Source: Candidatus Omnitrophota bacterium
GTDB taxonomy: Bacteria; Ratteibacteria; UBA8468; B48-G9; DTJG01
Length of the DNA stretch: 64,000 nucleotides
Assembly (NCBI GenBank): GCA_023818965.1
Contig: JAMWCD010000002.1
Span: forward strand, 1-64,000
Direction of reading: 5' to 3'
Part shown: positions 17,145-28,896 of the stretch, piece after piece
Position numbering within the stretch: the stretch's first letter is position 1
Layout of the letters: every line of letters starts with the position of its first letter
The notes under the pieces: generated by a model
Seen by the model: the letters and a program-made list of their open reading frames with translations, nothing else
What the model was told of the DNA's origin: nothing
Database searches by the model: none
Made by a program: the position numbers and the translations under genes

Positions 17145-18220
17145 AAAAATATAAAATTACATTAATCCCTGGAGATGGTATCGGTCCAGAAATTACTGAA
17201 GTAACAAAAAGGTGTATTGAAGCAACAGGTGTTGAGATTGAATGGGAAGAATGCGAAGCAGGGATTCCTGCAATTGAAAAATTTGGAGACCCCCTTCCTG
17301 AAAAAACAATTGATTCAATTAAAAAAAATAAGGTCTGTCTCAAAGGACCTATTACAACACCTGTCGGAACTGGATACAGAAGCATCAATGTTGCATTGAG
17401 ACAAATTTTCAATCTTTACGCATGCGTAAGACCATTTAAGGTTTACAAAGGTGCAAGAACCTTTTATGAGGACATAGACCTTGTTGTTGTCAGGGAAAAT
17501 ATGGAAGACCTTTACGCAGGAATTGAATTTGAAATTGGAAAAAATGAAACAAAGCAAATTATAAATAAAATAAGCGAACTCACAGGAAAAAAAATCAACC
17601 ATGACTCAGGTATCAGTATAAAACCAATTTCAGTATCAGGAAGTGAAAAAATATTGAGATTTGCCTTTGAGTATGCAAGAAAGAATAAAAGGAAAAAGGT
17701 AACAGCGGTCCATAAAGCAAACATTATGAAATTTACTGATGGACTGTTTCTTGATGTTGCAAAAAAGGTGGCATTAGAATATCCTGATATTGAATTTGAA
17801 GACAGGATTGTCGATAATATGGCAATGCAACTTGTTCAAAAACCTCAAAAATATGATGTTCTTGCGTGTCCCAATCTTTACGGCGATATTCTTTCAGACC
17901 TTTGTGCAGGACTTGTTGGTGGACTGGGGTTATCTCCTGGAGCAAACTATGGAGATGAAGTTGCAATATTTGAGCCAACCCATGGAAGTGCTCCGAAATA
18001 CACAGGTAAAAATGTTGTAAATCCTTCTGCGCAAATACTTGCTGCTGTCTTAATGCTATCATATATTGGCGAAGAAAATGCAGCAAAAAAACTTGAAAAT
18101 GCACTCGCTCAGGTTATTGCAGAAGGTACATATACCACATATGATTTTAGACCCGAAGGAACATCAGGTGCTTCCACCACAGAAATGGGCGATGCGATAA
18201 TAAAAAAATTGGGAGAATGA
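17141..18220 (+). CDS. Isocitrate dehydrogenase (isocitrate/isopropylmalate dehydrogenase family)
   Basis: 359 residues. The substrate motif SINVALRQ (Ser81, Asn83, Arg87) is the S-x-N-x-x-x-R signature of isocitrate dehydrogenases and differs from IPM dehydrogenase. The cofactor region [13 protein letters not shown] keeps the Lys-Tyr and Val that in E. coli Icd contact the 2'-phosphate of NADP, and a TYDF stretch near the C-terminus matches the Tyr391 area, so NADP use is likely although the short chain resembles NAD-type enzymes. The reaction is isocitrate to 2-oxoglutarate plus CO2, presumably for glutamate synthesis. It overlaps the LeuD-like gene by ATGA and abuts purA (TGAATG). Confidence 0.82.
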   Translation: MKKYKITLIPGDGIGPEITEVTKRCIEATGVEIEWEECEAGIPAIEKFGDPLPEKTIDSIKKNKVCLKGPITTPVGTGYRSINVALRQIFNLYACVRPFKVYKGARTFYEDIDLVVVRENMEDLYAGIEFEIGKNETKQIINKISELTGKKINHDSGISIKPISVSGSEKILRFAFEYARKNKRKKVTAVHKANIMKFTDGLFLDVAKKVALEYPDIEFEDRIVDNMAMQLVQKPQKYDVLACPNLYGDILSDLCAGLVGGLGLSPGANYGDEVAIFEPTHGSAPKYTGKNVVNPSAQILAAVLMLSYIGEENAAKKLENALAQVIAEGTYTTYDFRPEGTSGASTTEMGDAIIKKLGE

Positions 18221-19492
<1,272 letters not shown>

Positions 19493-19515
19493 TTGGCTCT
19501 ACAGAAACACAAATT

Positions 19516-20469
19516 TTATTCATACGTTCCATATTTCTTCCACACATCAAGCATGAGTTTGTATCTTTCAAAGGGCATACCAGTGTAAATGCAATTTGAT
19601 GTTGAAAAGATATAACCGTAACCAGGCATTCCATTTTTTAATGCATATAAACATGATTCAATCACATCCTGTTCTGTTCCTGTTTGCAGTAAACCGCAAT
19701 TGACATTTCCTATCAAGCATATTCTGTTTCCATAAAGTTCTTTCACTTTTTTAATATCAACACCTGCTTGTGGGTCAAGAGAATGCAGTGCATGAGGATT
19801 ACATTGAACAAGTTGATCTAATATCGGCATAATATTTCCGTCTGTATGTTTTATCGTATAAAATCCCATGTCTCTATAAATTCTTATTAACTTTTCAAGA
19901 TACGGAGTTACAAATTCAGAAAACATTGAAGGACTTAAAAAGGGTCCAGAATTGAAACAATAATCAGCACAAAGTGCAAAACCATCAAGATTGGTTTTTT
20001 TTCTTATGGTTTCTGCTCTCTTCAATGCATCATTGACCATTTCTTCTGCTTCTGCCTTTAATTTGTTGGGCTCATCAGCAATTCTCTGAACAAATTCCAT
20101 CATTTTATCGCCTGAAGGAATTCCAAATGTCGCATCTCCATGTATCATAAGAAAATATTTGTTTCCTGTTTTTTCTCTTACAATGTCAATCAAACGAATT
20201 GTTTCTTCAATTGTCCATGGATTCGGATGCAGAAAAATTGCGCTGTGATTAAATTCTTCTGCTGTTTTAATATAAATATCAGCCATGTCATTCCTGTGCA
20301 ATTGCCTTTCCTTTTCACTCATCTGATGCCATTGAGAATAATTCCTGTGCGAAGGATGAACCTTTCCAAATGCTTCCATTGTTAAAAAGAAAACAAGTTC
20401 AAAATGAGGTACAAGTCCTTCAATTTTTTTCCTTTCAAGGGCACAAATAAATTTTTCTCTGTGTTCCAT
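19516..20469 (-). CDS. Uroporphyrinogen decarboxylase (URO-D) family protein, unassigned subgroup
   Basis: 317 residues from the internal ATG at 20469 (MEHREKFICALERKK), which matches the usual family start and follows an AGGACAGG; the longer frame to 20535 adds 22 unlikely residues. The fold is the URO-D TIM barrel with FLSPSMFSEFVTPYL, HTDGNIMPILDQL and IGNVNCGLLQTGT. The HxC zinc motif of corrinoid/coenzyme M methyltransferases (MtaA/CmuA) reads HTD here, and no other heme genes are nearby, so neither heme synthesis nor standard methyl transfer is supported. Many such paralogs occur in uncultured bacteria with unknown substrates. It stands alone, convergent with purA and divergent from ilvB. 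Confidence 0.8.
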   Translation of the reverse strand: MEHREKFICALERKKIEGLVPHFELVFFLTMEAFGKVHPSHRNYSQWHQMSEKERQLHRNDMADIYIKTAEEFNHSAIFLHPNPWTIEETIRLIDIVREKTGNKYFLMIHGDATFGIPSGDKMMEFVQRIADEPNKLKAEAEEMVNDALKRAETIRKKTNLDGFALCADYCFNSGPFLSPSMFSEFVTPYLEKLIRIYRDMGFYTIKHTDGNIMPILDQLVQCNPHALHSLDPQAGVDIKKVKELYGNRICLIGNVNCGLLQTGTEQDVIESCLYALKNGMPGYGYIFSTSNCIYTGMPFERYKLMLDVWKKYGTYE

Positions 20470-20554
20470 TTTCCTGTCCTGTTTTAAGGTCTTCAAACTA
20501 TTAATGAAAAGGTTTCCTGTTATTTTACCACACAACTGATAAACTACATATTGC

Positions 20555-20583
20555 TTGACATTAAAACTGATACAATTTATAAT
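20555..20583 (+). promoter_or_regulatory. Consensus promoter of the ilvBNC operon
   Basis: TTGACA (20555-20560), 17 bases, TATAAT (20578-20583): both boxes and the spacing are ideal. The leader of about 50 bases ends in a 10-bp palindrome CTCCCGGGAG (20628-20637) that contains the Shine-Dalgarno, so the ribosome site might be sequestered or bound. I see no leucine/valine attenuator peptide in so short a leader. Confidence 0.85.
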
Positions 20584-20642
20584 GATGTGATACGAAAAGA
20601 ACTGTTTTTTTGGACATTTTTAGAAACCTCCCGGGAGATTAA

Positions 20643-22313
20643 ATGACTGGTGCAAAGATTATTGTGGAATGCTTAAAAAAAGAAAAGGTTGAAGTGATTT
20701 TTGGGTATCCTGGAGGTGCTGTTTTGCCTCTGTGTGATGCTCTTTATGATAGTGGAATTAGATTCATTCTGACAAGACATGAGCAGGGCGCAGCACATGC
20801 TGCTGATGGATATGCCAGGGCTTCAGGAAGAATTGGAGTTTGCCTTGCGACATCAGGTCCTGGTGCAACAAACCTTGTCACTGGCATTGCAACAGCATAC
20901 ATGGATTCAATTCCAATCGTCGCAATAACTGGCCAGGTTGCAACACATTTGATTGGAAATGATGCATTTCAGGAGGTTGATATAACAGGCATTACCAGAC
21001 CAATTACCAAGCATAACTATTTATTGAAAAGTACTGCTGAAATTGCCCGAACCTTCAAAGAAGCGTTTTACATAGCAAAAACAGGAAAACCAGGACCTGT
21101 TTTGATTGATATACCAGTGGATGTTCAAAAAGGTGAATCTGATTTTGATTATCCTGACAGGGTTGACATAAGAAGTTATAAACCTGTTTACAATGGTCAT
21201 CCTGTTCAAATTGAACGCGCCCTGGCAATGATTGAGGGATCAAAAAAGCCCGTAATCCTTGCTGGCGGAGGTGTTATCAGTGCTAATGCCTCAGAAGAGC
21301 TCAGAACATTTGCGGAAAAAACAAAAATACCTGTAGCACTTACGCTTATGGGACTGGGTAGTTTCCCAACAGAACATCCTTTACATCTTGGCATGGTTGG
21401 TATGCATGGAACCATGTATGGAAACAATGCCATAATGGAAACTGACCTGCTTATTGCCATTGGGTGCAGATTTGATGACAGGGTCACAGGAAAAATCAGT
21501 GAATTTGCTCCGCACGCAAAAATCATTCATATTGATATTGACCCTGCTTCGATAGGAAAAAATGTTTCAGTGGATATCCCTATTGTTGGGGATGTGAAAA
21601 ATGTTCTTAGACAATTCATTGAGAACATTCCAAAAACAAATACAAAGGAATGGATTGAAAAAATTACTGCCTGGAAGGAAAAGTATCCTCTTACTTATAA
21701 AAATGCTGATGGGTTAAAACCGCAGTTTGTGGTTGAGACAATCTCCGAAATTACAAAAGGTGAAGCAATCATTGCAACAGAAGTCGGACAGAATCAAATG
21801 TGGGCAGCCCATTATTATAAATTCAAGCATCCAAGGTCGTTTATTTCATCAGGAGGTCTTGGAACAATGGGTTTTGGTTTTCCTGCAGCAATTGGAGCAC
21901 AGGTTGCCCGTAAAGATAAAATTGTCATTGACATTGCAGGGGATGGAAGCATTCAGATGAACATTCAAGAACTCAGTACAGCAGTGAGTGAAAAAATTCC
22001 TGTCAAGGTTGTAATACTTAATAACTGTCATCTTGGAATGGTAAGGCAGTGGCAGGAACTTTTCTATAGCAAAAGATATGCATTCACATGTTTAAAAGGC
22101 AAACAACCTGATTTTGTAAAACTTGCCGAGGCATATGGTGCAAAGGGATACAGAGTTTCAAAAAAAGAGGAATTGAAAAAGACATTGATGAAGGCATTCG
22201 AATACAATGATGGTCCTGTGTTTGTCGAATGCATTGTGGAACCAGAAGAAAATGTTTTTCCGATGGTGCCTGCAGGGGCAAGTTTGAAGGAAATGATAGG
22301 AGGACTTGCATAA
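20643..22313 (+). CDS. ilvB: Acetolactate synthase large (catalytic) subunit
   Basis: 556 residues with the three ThDP-enzyme domains: the PYR domain with the catalytic glutamate in [20 protein letters not shown], the central FAD-type domain (about 190-330) and the PP domain with the ThDP/Mg motif GDGSIQMN...NN. It makes acetolactate or acetohydroxybutyrate from pyruvate, the first step to valine, leucine and isoleucine. The regulatory subunit starts at the next base after its TAA, and ilvC follows, so the operon is complete for the first two steps. Confidence 0.97.
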   Translation: MTGAKIIVECLKKEKVEVIFGYPGGAVLPLCDALYDSGIRFILTRHEQGAAHAADGYARASGRIGVCLATSGPGATNLVTGIATAYMDSIPIVAITGQVATHLIGNDAFQEVDITGITRPITKHNYLLKSTAEIARTFKEAFYIAKTGKPGPVLIDIPVDVQKGESDFDYPDRVDIRSYKPVYNGHPVQIERALAMIEGSKKPVILAGGGVISANASEELRTFAEKTKIPVALTLMGLGSFPTEHPLHLGMVGMHGTMYGNNAIMETDLLIAIGCRFDDRVTGKISEFAPHAKIIHIDIDPASIGKNVSVDIPIVGDVKNVLRQFIENIPKTNTKEWIEKITAWKEKYPLTYKNADGLKPQFVVETISEITKGEAIIATEVGQNQMWAAHYYKFKHPRSFISSGGLGTMGFGFPAAIGAQVARKDKIVIDIAGDGSIQMNIQELSTAVSEKIPVKVVILNNCHLGMVRQWQELFYSKRYAFTCLKGKQPDFVKLAEAYGAKGYRVSKKEELKKTLMKAFEYNDGPVFVECIVEPEENVFPMVPAGASLKEMIGGLA

Positions 22314-22820
22314 ATGTCAGACAAGAATCAGCAGCATATCATATCTGTGACAGTTGAAAATAAATCAGGAGTTCTTGCAAGAATTTCAGGACTTTTTTCT
22401 GCTCGTGGTTATAATATTGATAGCCTTGCCGTAGCAGAAACAGAAGATCCTACAGTTTCAAGGATGTCAATTGTTGTTAGAGGAGATGAGAAAATTCTTG
22501 AACAAATATACAAACAGTTGAATAAACTCATAGACGTTATTAAGGTTCAGGATTTGACCACAGAAGAACATATTGAACGAGAACTGGTATTACTGAAGGT
22601 TAATACTGCCAGTAGCAATGCAAGAAATGAAATAGTACAACTGGTCAATATTTTCAGAGCCAAAATTGTTGATGTTTCAAAAAAATGTCTTACAATTGAA
22701 CTTGTGGGAAGCAAATCAAAGGTTGATGCAATGATAGACCTGATGAAAGGTTTTGGAATCAGAGAAATAACAAGGACAGGAAGAATCGCAATCTGCAGGG
22801 AAGCCGGTAAAGAAAAATAA
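22314..22820 (+). CDS. ilvN: Acetolactate synthase small (regulatory) subunit
   Basis: 168 residues. The N-terminal ACT domain ([26 protein letters not shown]) binds valine for feedback control; the C-terminal domain (about residues 80-160) activates the large subunit and carries the usual [16 protein letters not shown]. It directly follows ilvB (TAA then ATG), which points to 1:1 translation. Confidence 0.96.
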   Translation: MSDKNQQHIISVTVENKSGVLARISGLFSARGYNIDSLAVAETEDPTVSRMSIVVRGDEKILEQIYKQLNKLIDVIKVQDLTTEEHIERELVLLKVNTASSNARNEIVQLVNIFRAKIVDVSKKCLTIELVGSKSKVDAMIDLMKGFGIREITRTGRIAICREAGKEK

Positions 22821-22848
22821 ACCATTATTAATAACCATGGAGGGAAAA

Positions 22849-23844
22849 ATGGCAAAGATTTATTATGATAAGGATGCAGATCTTGGAGTTTTGAAAAACA
22901 AAACAGTTGGAATTATCGGTTATGGAAGTCAGGGAAGGGCGCATGCATTAAATCTCAGGGATAGTGGATTGAATGTGATTGTTGCAGAACTCAGTGGAAC
23001 TCCAAACTGGAAAAAGGCAGAGGAAGACAATTTTAAACCATTAAGCACACCAGAACTTGTTAAAAAGGCAGATGTGATGATGATGCTCACCCAGGACAAC
23101 CTTCAACCACTTGTTTATGAAAATGAAATTAAACCAAATTTAAAAGACGGAAAGGCACTTGGTTTTGCGCATGGATTTTCAATTGTATTCAGCCAGATTA
23201 CACCTCCTGAAACCATTGACGTTTTTATGGTTGCTCCAAAAGGACCAGGAGATCTGGTGAGAACTCAGTTTACAGAAGGAAAAGGAGTACCGTGCCTTGT
23301 AGCAGTTGAACAAAATCCAACCGGTAATGCATTGAAAATTGCCCTTGCATATGCAAAGGCACTTGGTGGAACAAGATGTGGTGTAGTGGAAACAACCTTC
23401 CAGGAAGAAACAGAAACTGATCTTTTTGGTGAACAGGTAATTTTATGCGGTGGTGTTACAGAACTCATCAGGGCATCCTTTGAAACACTCGTTGAAGCAG
23501 GATACCAGCCAGAGGTCGCTTATTATGAAACATGCCATGAATTGAAGTTGATTGTAGACCTGATTATTGAAAGGGGCATTCAGGGGATGAGAAAGGTTAT
23601 CAGCGACACAGCAGAATATGGTGATATGACCCGTGGACCAAGAGTCATTACTGATTCTGTTAGACAGGAAATGAAAAAAATATTAAAAGAAATTCAGGAC
23701 GGAACATTCGCAAGGGAATGGATACTTGAAAATAAAATTGGAAGACCTGTGTTTAATGCCCTCGCAAAAAGGGCTGAAAAACATCTCATTGAAGAAGTCG
23801 GTGCAAAAATGAGAAGCATGATGCCGTGGCTGAAGAAAAAATAA
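22849..23844 (+). CDS. ilvC: Ketol-acid reductoisomerase (class I)
   Basis: 331 residues from ATG 22849, which follows GGAGGG; the frame's earlier ATG at 22837 lies within that site. The Rossmann motif [17 protein letters not shown] binds the NAD(P)H cofactor, and [27 protein letters not shown] and the glutamate-rich knotted helical domain bind Mg2+ and substrate. It converts acetolactate to dihydroxyisovalerate. It is the third gene of the ilvBNC operon, and the 28-base gap to the next gene suggests continued transcription. Confidence 0.97.
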   Translation: MAKIYYDKDADLGVLKNKTVGIIGYGSQGRAHALNLRDSGLNVIVAELSGTPNWKKAEEDNFKPLSTPELVKKADVMMMLTQDNLQPLVYENEIKPNLKDGKALGFAHGFSIVFSQITPPETIDVFMVAPKGPGDLVRTQFTEGKGVPCLVAVEQNPTGNALKIALAYAKALGGTRCGVVETTFQEETETDLFGEQVILCGGVTELIRASFETLVEAGYQPEVAYYETCHELKLIVDLIIERGIQGMRKVISDTAEYGDMTRGPRVITDSVRQEMKKILKEIQDGTFAREWILENKIGRPVFNALAKRAEKHLIEEVGAKMRSMMPWLKKK

Positions 23845-23872
23845 ATAAATGCAAATAACTGATGGAGGCAAT

Positions 23873-24535
23873 ATGAACGAGCTGCTGCTTGCGCCAACAA
23901 AGGAACTTGTAAGCAAACTTGGTGCTGTCATTTCAAAACTAATTTTTGGGTTACTTGTTTTTATTGTTGGATGGATTATTGCCAAGGTTTTCAAAATCCT
24001 TGCGGCAAAACTTCTGAAAATGTGTAAAATTGATAAACTTGTGGAGGACTCAGGTTTCAGAGAAATCCTTCTCAGAGGGCAGATAACAAAAGAACCATCA
24101 GAATTGCTCGCAAGTGTTATTTACTGGTTGCTGGTCATTGTTGTTGTCTTCCTTGCTATCAATGTCGCAGGTGTTCCAATTCCATCCGAGGTCATAGGAA
24201 ATCTCCTTGCCTTTATTCCCAAGATAATCGTGGGAATTATTTTATTTATTGCATCATTGCTTGTTGGAAACATTGTTGAAGGAGTCGTGAATACTGCGGC
24301 AGGAAATGCTGGCATCCAGAAGCCGTACGTTCTTGGAAAGGCAGCCAAGACAGTCATAATCATTTTTGGCGTTGTACTTGCGCTTGATGAAATGGGCATA
24401 GGAGAAAACTTTGTTACCTCTGTGTTTAATATTATCCTTGCAAGTGGCGCTCTTGCTTTTGCTCTTGCATTCGGGCTTGGAGCAAAAGATGTTGTAAAAA
24501 AATGGCTCGAGGATTTTCTGACAAAAAAACCATGA
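23873..24535 (+). CDS. Membrane protein with conserved TM-helix repeats (mechanosensitive-channel-like)
   Basis: 220 residues from ATG 23873, preceded by TGGAGG; the upstream ATG 23849 is not favoured. There are four or more TM helices (about residues 20-45, 82-105, 113-138, 158-200). The segment near residues 20-35 (LIFGLLVFIVGWIIAKVF) and its repeat IPKIIVGIILFIASLLVGNI are the conserved TM-helix repeat found in MscS-related and CmpX-like proteins, and the C-terminus has the pore-helix-like ASGALAFALAFGLGAKDVV. The MscS beta-domain is missing, so gating of ions is only inferred. It overlaps thpR by ATGA. Confidence 0.82.
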   Translation: MNELLLAPTKELVSKLGAVISKLIFGLLVFIVGWIIAKVFKILAAKLLKMCKIDKLVEDSGFREILLRGQITKEPSELLASVIYWLLVIVVVFLAINVAGVPIPSEVIGNLLAFIPKIIVGIILFIASLLVGNIVEGVVNTAAGNAGIQKPYVLGKAAKTVIIIFGVVLALDEMGIGENFVTSVFNIILASGALAFALAFGLGAKDVVKKWLEDFLTKKP

Positions 24536-25098
24536 GGGTTTTTACAGGAATTGAACTGTCAACTGAATTGGAGCAGAACATAAAAAAGCTTCTCAAGGTG
24601 CTTGAACAGTACAATGATAAAATAAAACTGGTTTCACCAAAAAATCTACATATAACACTGAGATTTCTTGGAAACATAAACCAGCAAGAGTATGAGGAAT
24701 TTTCTAACATTTTACTCAGTACTGTACCACCAGTAAAAAAATTTCAGGTGGAACTTAATGGTATCGGTTTTTTCCCATCAAAATCAAAACCAAGAGTCAT
24801 CTGGGTAGGTGTTGATAAAAACAAGCGGCTTAAACAACTTTATCAAATCACTGAAAATGCTGCAAGGAAAATAGGGCTACCTGAAGAAAATAGATTTCAG
24901 GGACATGTTACAGCAGGAAGAATCAAATACTCAATCAACCCAGAAATCATCAATAAAATTGAAAATGAATTTGGTAAGACATGCTGGGGAAAAATGATTG
25001 TTGACCACATCACAATCTTTGAATCAACCCTTCATCAACAAGGACCAGAATACAAACAACTTTTAAACATACCCTTAGGAGGAAACGAAAATGGATAA
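24532..25098 (+). CDS. thpR: RNA 2',3'-cyclic phosphodiesterase (2H superfamily)
   Basis: 188 residues with the two HxTx motifs that define 2H phosphoesterases: HITL at residues 40-43 and HVTA at 125-128. ThpR/LigT proteins open 2',3'-cyclic phosphate RNA ends. ATG 24532 overlaps the preceding stop codon, while the frame's earlier start at 24502 would eat into that gene. It overlaps recA by eight bases, a thpR-recA neighbourhood seen in many bacteria. Confidence 0.92.
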   Translation: MRVFTGIELSTELEQNIKKLLKVLEQYNDKIKLVSPKNLHITLRFLGNINQQEYEEFSNILLSTVPPVKKFQVELNGIGFFPSKSKPRVIWVGVDKNKRLKQLYQITENAARKIGLPEENRFQGHVTAGRIKYSINPEIINKIENEFGKTCWGKMIVDHITIFESTLHQQGPEYKQLLNIPLGGNENG

Positions 25099-26125
25099 AG
25101 AAAAAGCACTTTCAATGGCAATAGAACAAATTGAGAAAACCTTTGGTAAGGGCTCAATAATGAAACTTGGAGAAAAGACGCGACTTGAGGTTGACGTAAT
25201 CCCTACAGGAGCAATCTCACTGGACATCGCACTGGGTGTCGGTGGAATTCCAAGAGGAAGAATCACAGAAATATTCGGGCAGGAATCTTCAGGAAAAACA
25301 ACCCTTGCATTGCAAATAATAGCAGAAGCCCAGAAAAATGGAGGACAGGCGGCTTTTATTGATGCTGAACATGCCTTAAATCCACAGTATGCACAAAAAA
25401 TTGGAGTAAATCTTGATGAACTTCTGATAAGTCAGCCCGATTCAGGTGAACAGGCACTGGAAATTGCTGAATCATTGATTAGAAGTAATGCCATTGATAT
25501 CGTTGTCATTGACTCTGTTGCAGCACTTGTTCCAAGGGCTGAACTTGAGGGAGAAATGGGTGATTCAGTAATGGGATTACAGGCAAGGTTAATGTCCCAG
25601 GCATTGAGAAAATTAACTGGCTATATCAGTAAATCCCAGACAGCAGCAATATTTATCAACCAGGTAAGGGAAAAAATAGGAGTATTCTTTGGCAATCCTG
25701 AAACCACACCTGGTGGAAGGGCTTTAAAATTTTATTCTTCAGTTCGACTTGAAGTAAGAAGGATTGAAAATCTGAAAACCAGTAATGGTGAAATGTACGG
25801 AATCAGAGTGCGAACAAAGGTGGTAAAAAACAAGGTTGCACCACCTTTTAAAGAAGCAGAGATTGATATTCTTTTTGATTCAGGTGTATCTAAAGAAGCT
25901 TCAGCCATTGACGCAGGGTTAAGTTTATCAGTCATAGAAAAAAAGGGAAATCATTTCTATTTTGGAGAAAAAGCCCTTGGACATGGTAGGGAAGCATCAA
26001 TAAAATTTCTCAAAGAAAATCCCGAACTGCTTGAACAAATTATAAAAAAGATTCGTCAGGTTGCAGGCTTGGAGGAAAAAAAGGAACAGACAAAACAAAC
26101 TGAAAAAGAAAAAACAAACAAATAA
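25091..26125 (+). CDS. recA: Recombinase RecA
   Basis: 344 residues. Walker A GQESSGKT lies at residues 63-70 and Walker B at [26 protein letters not shown] and the DNA-binding loops are conserved, with an acidic/lysine-rich C-terminal tail ([15 protein letters not shown]). It drives strand exchange and LexA-type co-cleavage. It has a good AGGAGG within the end of thpR. No SOS box is visible nearby, so it appears to be transcribed with the upstream genes. A GGCCTG-CTA-CAGGCC hairpin after it lacks a T run. Confidence 0.98.
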   Translation: MDKEKALSMAIEQIEKTFGKGSIMKLGEKTRLEVDVIPTGAISLDIALGVGGIPRGRITEIFGQESSGKTTLALQIIAEAQKNGGQAAFIDAEHALNPQYAQKIGVNLDELLISQPDSGEQALEIAESLIRSNAIDIVVIDSVAALVPRAELEGEMGDSVMGLQARLMSQALRKLTGYISKSQTAAIFINQVREKIGVFFGNPETTPGGRALKFYSSVRLEVRRIENLKTSNGEMYGIRVRTKVVKNKVAPPFKEAEIDILFDSGVSKEASAIDAGLSLSVIEKKGNHFYFGEKALGHGREASIKFLKENPELLEQIIKKIRQVAGLEEKKEQTKQTEKEKTNK

Positions 26126-26175
26126 ACATTTTTATTCCGTCGCTGGCCTGCTACAGGCCGGGAAAGGAGGATAAG

Positions 26176-27351
26176 ATGAAAAAAAATATTAATGTGGCAT
26201 TAATTGGTTATAAGTTTATGGGAAAGGCACACTCCCACGCGTATAGAGATGTTTCATTGTTTTTTGATACAGAAATTACCCCGGTAATGAAAGTAATCTG
26301 CGGAAGACATGATATACCCCTGTCAATTGCCCAGGAAAAATTTGGCTGGCAGGAAAGAACTACTGACTGGAAGAAAATTGTTAAAAGAGATGACATAGAC
26401 CTTGTTGATATTACGACCCCGCCAGATGAACATAAAAATATTGCAATTGAATCCGCAAAAACCGGAAAATTTGTCTTCTGTGAAAAACCCCTTTCAAAAA
26501 CACTGAAAGAGGCATACGAGATGCTTGAAGCAGTGGAAAAATACAATGTAAAACACGCCATCTGTTTTAATTACAGGAAACTTCCTGCTGTAGGACTTGC
26601 AAAAAAACTTATTGAAGAAGGAAAAATTGGTAAAATTTATCATGTTCGCGCTGTCTATCTTCAGGACTGGATTCTTGACCCTGAATTTCCACTTGTATGG
26701 CGGCTTCAAAAGAAAATCGCAGGTTCTGGTGCACATGGTGATTTAAATGCTCATTTAATTGATATGACAAGATATCTTGTTGGTGAATTCAGTGAAGTAA
26801 TTGGATTAAGTGAAACATTTATTAAGGAAAGACCAAAATTGATTGAAAAGGATGATTTAAATACAGGACTGGTGGTGACTGAAAAATCAGAGGAAAAAGG
26901 AAAGGTTGATGTTGATGATGCAACAATCTTTCTTGCAAGATTTGCAAATGGAGCGATTGGCTCGTTTGAAGCAACAAGATTCGCACCAGGAAGAAAAAAT
27001 GGTCAGAGATGGGAAATTAATGGAAGCAAAGGAAGTATTGTCTTTAATCTTGAGCGACTTAATGAACTTGAATATTATTCAGTTGATGACCCTGCCTGTG
27101 TTCAGGGATTCAGAACAATAATTGCAACAGACGGATCACATCCATATGCAGCGAACTGGTGGCCTGCAGGCCATATCATTGGCTATGGTGATTCATTTGT
27201 TAATATGGTTGCAGATATCTTACAGGCAATTGCACAGAACAAAATGCCCACGCCAAACTTTGTAGATGGAGTCAAATGTCAGGAGGTCCTCCAGGCAGTT
27301 GAAGATTCAATAAAACAGAAAAAGTGGGTAAAGGTTAAATCAAGGGTATAA
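26176..27351 (+). CDS. Gfo/Idh/MocA family oxidoreductase
   Basis: 391 residues. The N-terminal Rossmann domain has a modified glycine loop (GYKFMGKAHSHAY) and the family's VFCEKPLS catalytic-lysine motif near residue 99; the C-terminal alpha/beta domain carries HGDLNAHLIDMTRYL with the usual histidine. Such enzymes oxidise or reduce sugars or inositols with NAD(P); the substrate here is unknown. Length and motif style resemble sugar dehydrogenases of the levoglucosan/inositol type. It has a strong AAAGGAGG and its neighbours give no pathway clue. Confidence 0.85.
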   Translation: MKKNINVALIGYKFMGKAHSHAYRDVSLFFDTEITPVMKVICGRHDIPLSIAQEKFGWQERTTDWKKIVKRDDIDLVDITTPPDEHKNIAIESAKTGKFVFCEKPLSKTLKEAYEMLEAVEKYNVKHAICFNYRKLPAVGLAKKLIEEGKIGKIYHVRAVYLQDWILDPEFPLVWRLQKKIAGSGAHGDLNAHLIDMTRYLVGEFSEVIGLSETFIKERPKLIEKDDLNTGLVVTEKSEEKGKVDVDDATIFLARFANGAIGSFEATRFAPGRKNGQRWEINGSKGSIVFNLERLNELEYYSVDDPACVQGFRTIIATDGSHPYAANWWPAGHIIGYGDSFVNMVADILQAIAQNKMPTPNFVDGVKCQEVLQAVEDSIKQKKWVKVKSRV

Positions 27352-27405
27352 ACCTTTCAGACATTTTTAGCATCTAAAAAAATAGAAAACCAACAGGAGG
27401 TTACT

Positions 27406-28896
27406 ATGGAAAAGAGGAAGTTTTTTGCCATTGCAGTAATTGCAGGAATTATAGGAGGGTGTTTTGCGTTTAGTACCATTTATGCAATTACGAATCAAAA
27501 AATTGTTTCAGGCACAAACATCAAACCATTGCAGGTTGTCGACAGTGCTGGAGCATATTCACTGCAGAATGCGTTTGTTCAAGTAGCAAAGATGGTTAAG
27601 CCTGCTGTGGTAATGATTACAACAGAAAAAATCGTTACATACAGATACTGGAATCCTTTTGGCGATGATTTCTTTGACCAGTTTTTCGAGGACTTTGGTT
27701 TTCCCCGACAAAGACAGCAGCAACCAAAAACTTTTAAGAAAAAACAGGAAGGACTTGGTTCTGGTTTTATCGTTGATGAAGACGGATATATTTTGACAAA
27801 TAACCATGTTATTGAAGGAGTGGATAAAATCCTTGTGAAATTGATGGACGACGAAAAAAAATATGAAGCAAAAGTCATTGGAACCGACCCAAAAACTGAC
27901 CTTGCATTAATAAAAATTAATGCAACAAGAAAACTTCCGACAGTTATTTTGGGTGACTCTGATACAATAGAAATTGGAGAATGGGCAATAGCAATAGGAA
28001 ATCCAATGGGTCTTGAAGAAACAATTACAGTAGGGGTAATAAGTGCAAAGGGAAGAAGCGTACTTGGAACAAGTCCTTATGAGGATTTCATTCAGACAGA
28101 TGCAGCAATCAATCCAGGAAATTCAGGAGGACCACTGGTTAATATCAGGGGTGAAGTCATTGGAATCAACACAGCAATTATTGCTCCATATGTTGCCCAG
28201 AACATTGGTTTTGCAATTCCGATAAACATTGCAAAGAAAGTTTTTAAGGAATTGAAAACAACAGGGAAGGTTACAAGAGGTTTCCTTGGTGTATATCTCC
28301 AGCCACTGAATGAAGAACTCGCAAACTCCTTTGGTCTGAAAGATACAAAAGGGGCACTTGTTTCTGATGTAATGCCTGATACACCTGCAGAAAAGGCAGG
28401 TCTAAAACCAGGTGATGTAATCCTTGAATTCAATGGTACTCCTGTTTCAGATGTTAGAGAGCTTCAAAAAAAAGTTGCGGATGCAAAAGTAGGAGAAAAC
28501 GCCACACTCACAATATGGAGAGACAAAAAGAAAACGACAGTTCAGATTAAAATAGCCGAAAGACCTAATGAGGAAAGCATTGCAAAGAAAGAACCTGAAT
28601 TTACGGAAAAATACTGGAGGGGATTAAAAGTAAGTGACATTACTGATGAAATGAGAAAAAGATTTGGTATTGAACAGTCAATTAAAGGTGTTGTTGTTGT
28701 GGAAGTTGAACCTGGTTCAAAAGCAGATGAATGCGAAATAACTGTTGGAACTGTCATAAGAAAAATTAATGATGTAAATATTTCCAGTGTTGAAGAATTT
28801 AAGTCAGTAATAAGTAAAATTGATAAAAAATCTCCTGTGACACTCTGGATCCGTCAGGAAGGAAACAACCGCTTCTGCGTGATCAAAGGTGAATAA
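27406..28896 (+). CDS. htrA: HtrA/Deg family periplasmic serine protease with two PDZ domains
   Basis: 496 residues: an N-terminal membrane or signal helix (about 5-28), a trypsin-like domain with the triad His134 (NNHVI), Asp165 (KTDLALIKI) and Ser240 (NPGNSGGPLVN), PDZ1 (about 285-380, ADKAGLKPGDVILEFNG style), then PDZ2 (about 400-490). A glutamine-rich flexible LA-type loop (RQRQQQPKTFKKKQ) precedes the core. It degrades or refolds damaged envelope proteins in the periplasm. The ribosome site is AGGAGG. It overlaps recX by eight bases. Confidence 0.95.
   Translation: MEKRKFFAIAVIAGIIGGCFAFSTIYAITNQKIVSGTNIKPLQVVDSAGAYSLQNAFVQVAKMVKPAVVMITTEKIVTYRYWNPFGDDFFDQFFEDFGFPRQRQQQPKTFKKKQEGLGSGFIVDEDGYILTNNHVIEGVDKILVKLMDDEKKYEAKVIGTDPKTDLALIKINATRKLPTVILGDSDTIEIGEWAIAIGNPMGLEETITVGVISAKGRSVLGTSPYEDFIQTDAAINPGNSGGPLVNIRGEVIGINTAIIAPYVAQNIGFAIPINIAKKVFKELKTTGKVTRGFLGVYLQPLNEELANSFGLKDTKGALVSDVMPDTPAEKAGLKPGDVILEFNGTPVSDVRELQKKVADAKVGENATLTIWRDKKKTTVQIKIAERPNEESIAKKEPEFTEKYWRGLKVSDITDEMRKRFGIEQSIKGVVVVEVEPGSKADECEITVGTVIRKINDVNISSVEEFKSVISKIDKKSPVTLWIRQEGNNRFCVIKGE

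Noticed and set aside
26145-26159. GGCCTG-CTA-CAGGCC hairpin after recA as a terminator
   Set aside because: It is followed by GGGAAAGGAGG, not a T run, so a Rho-independent terminator is unlikely.
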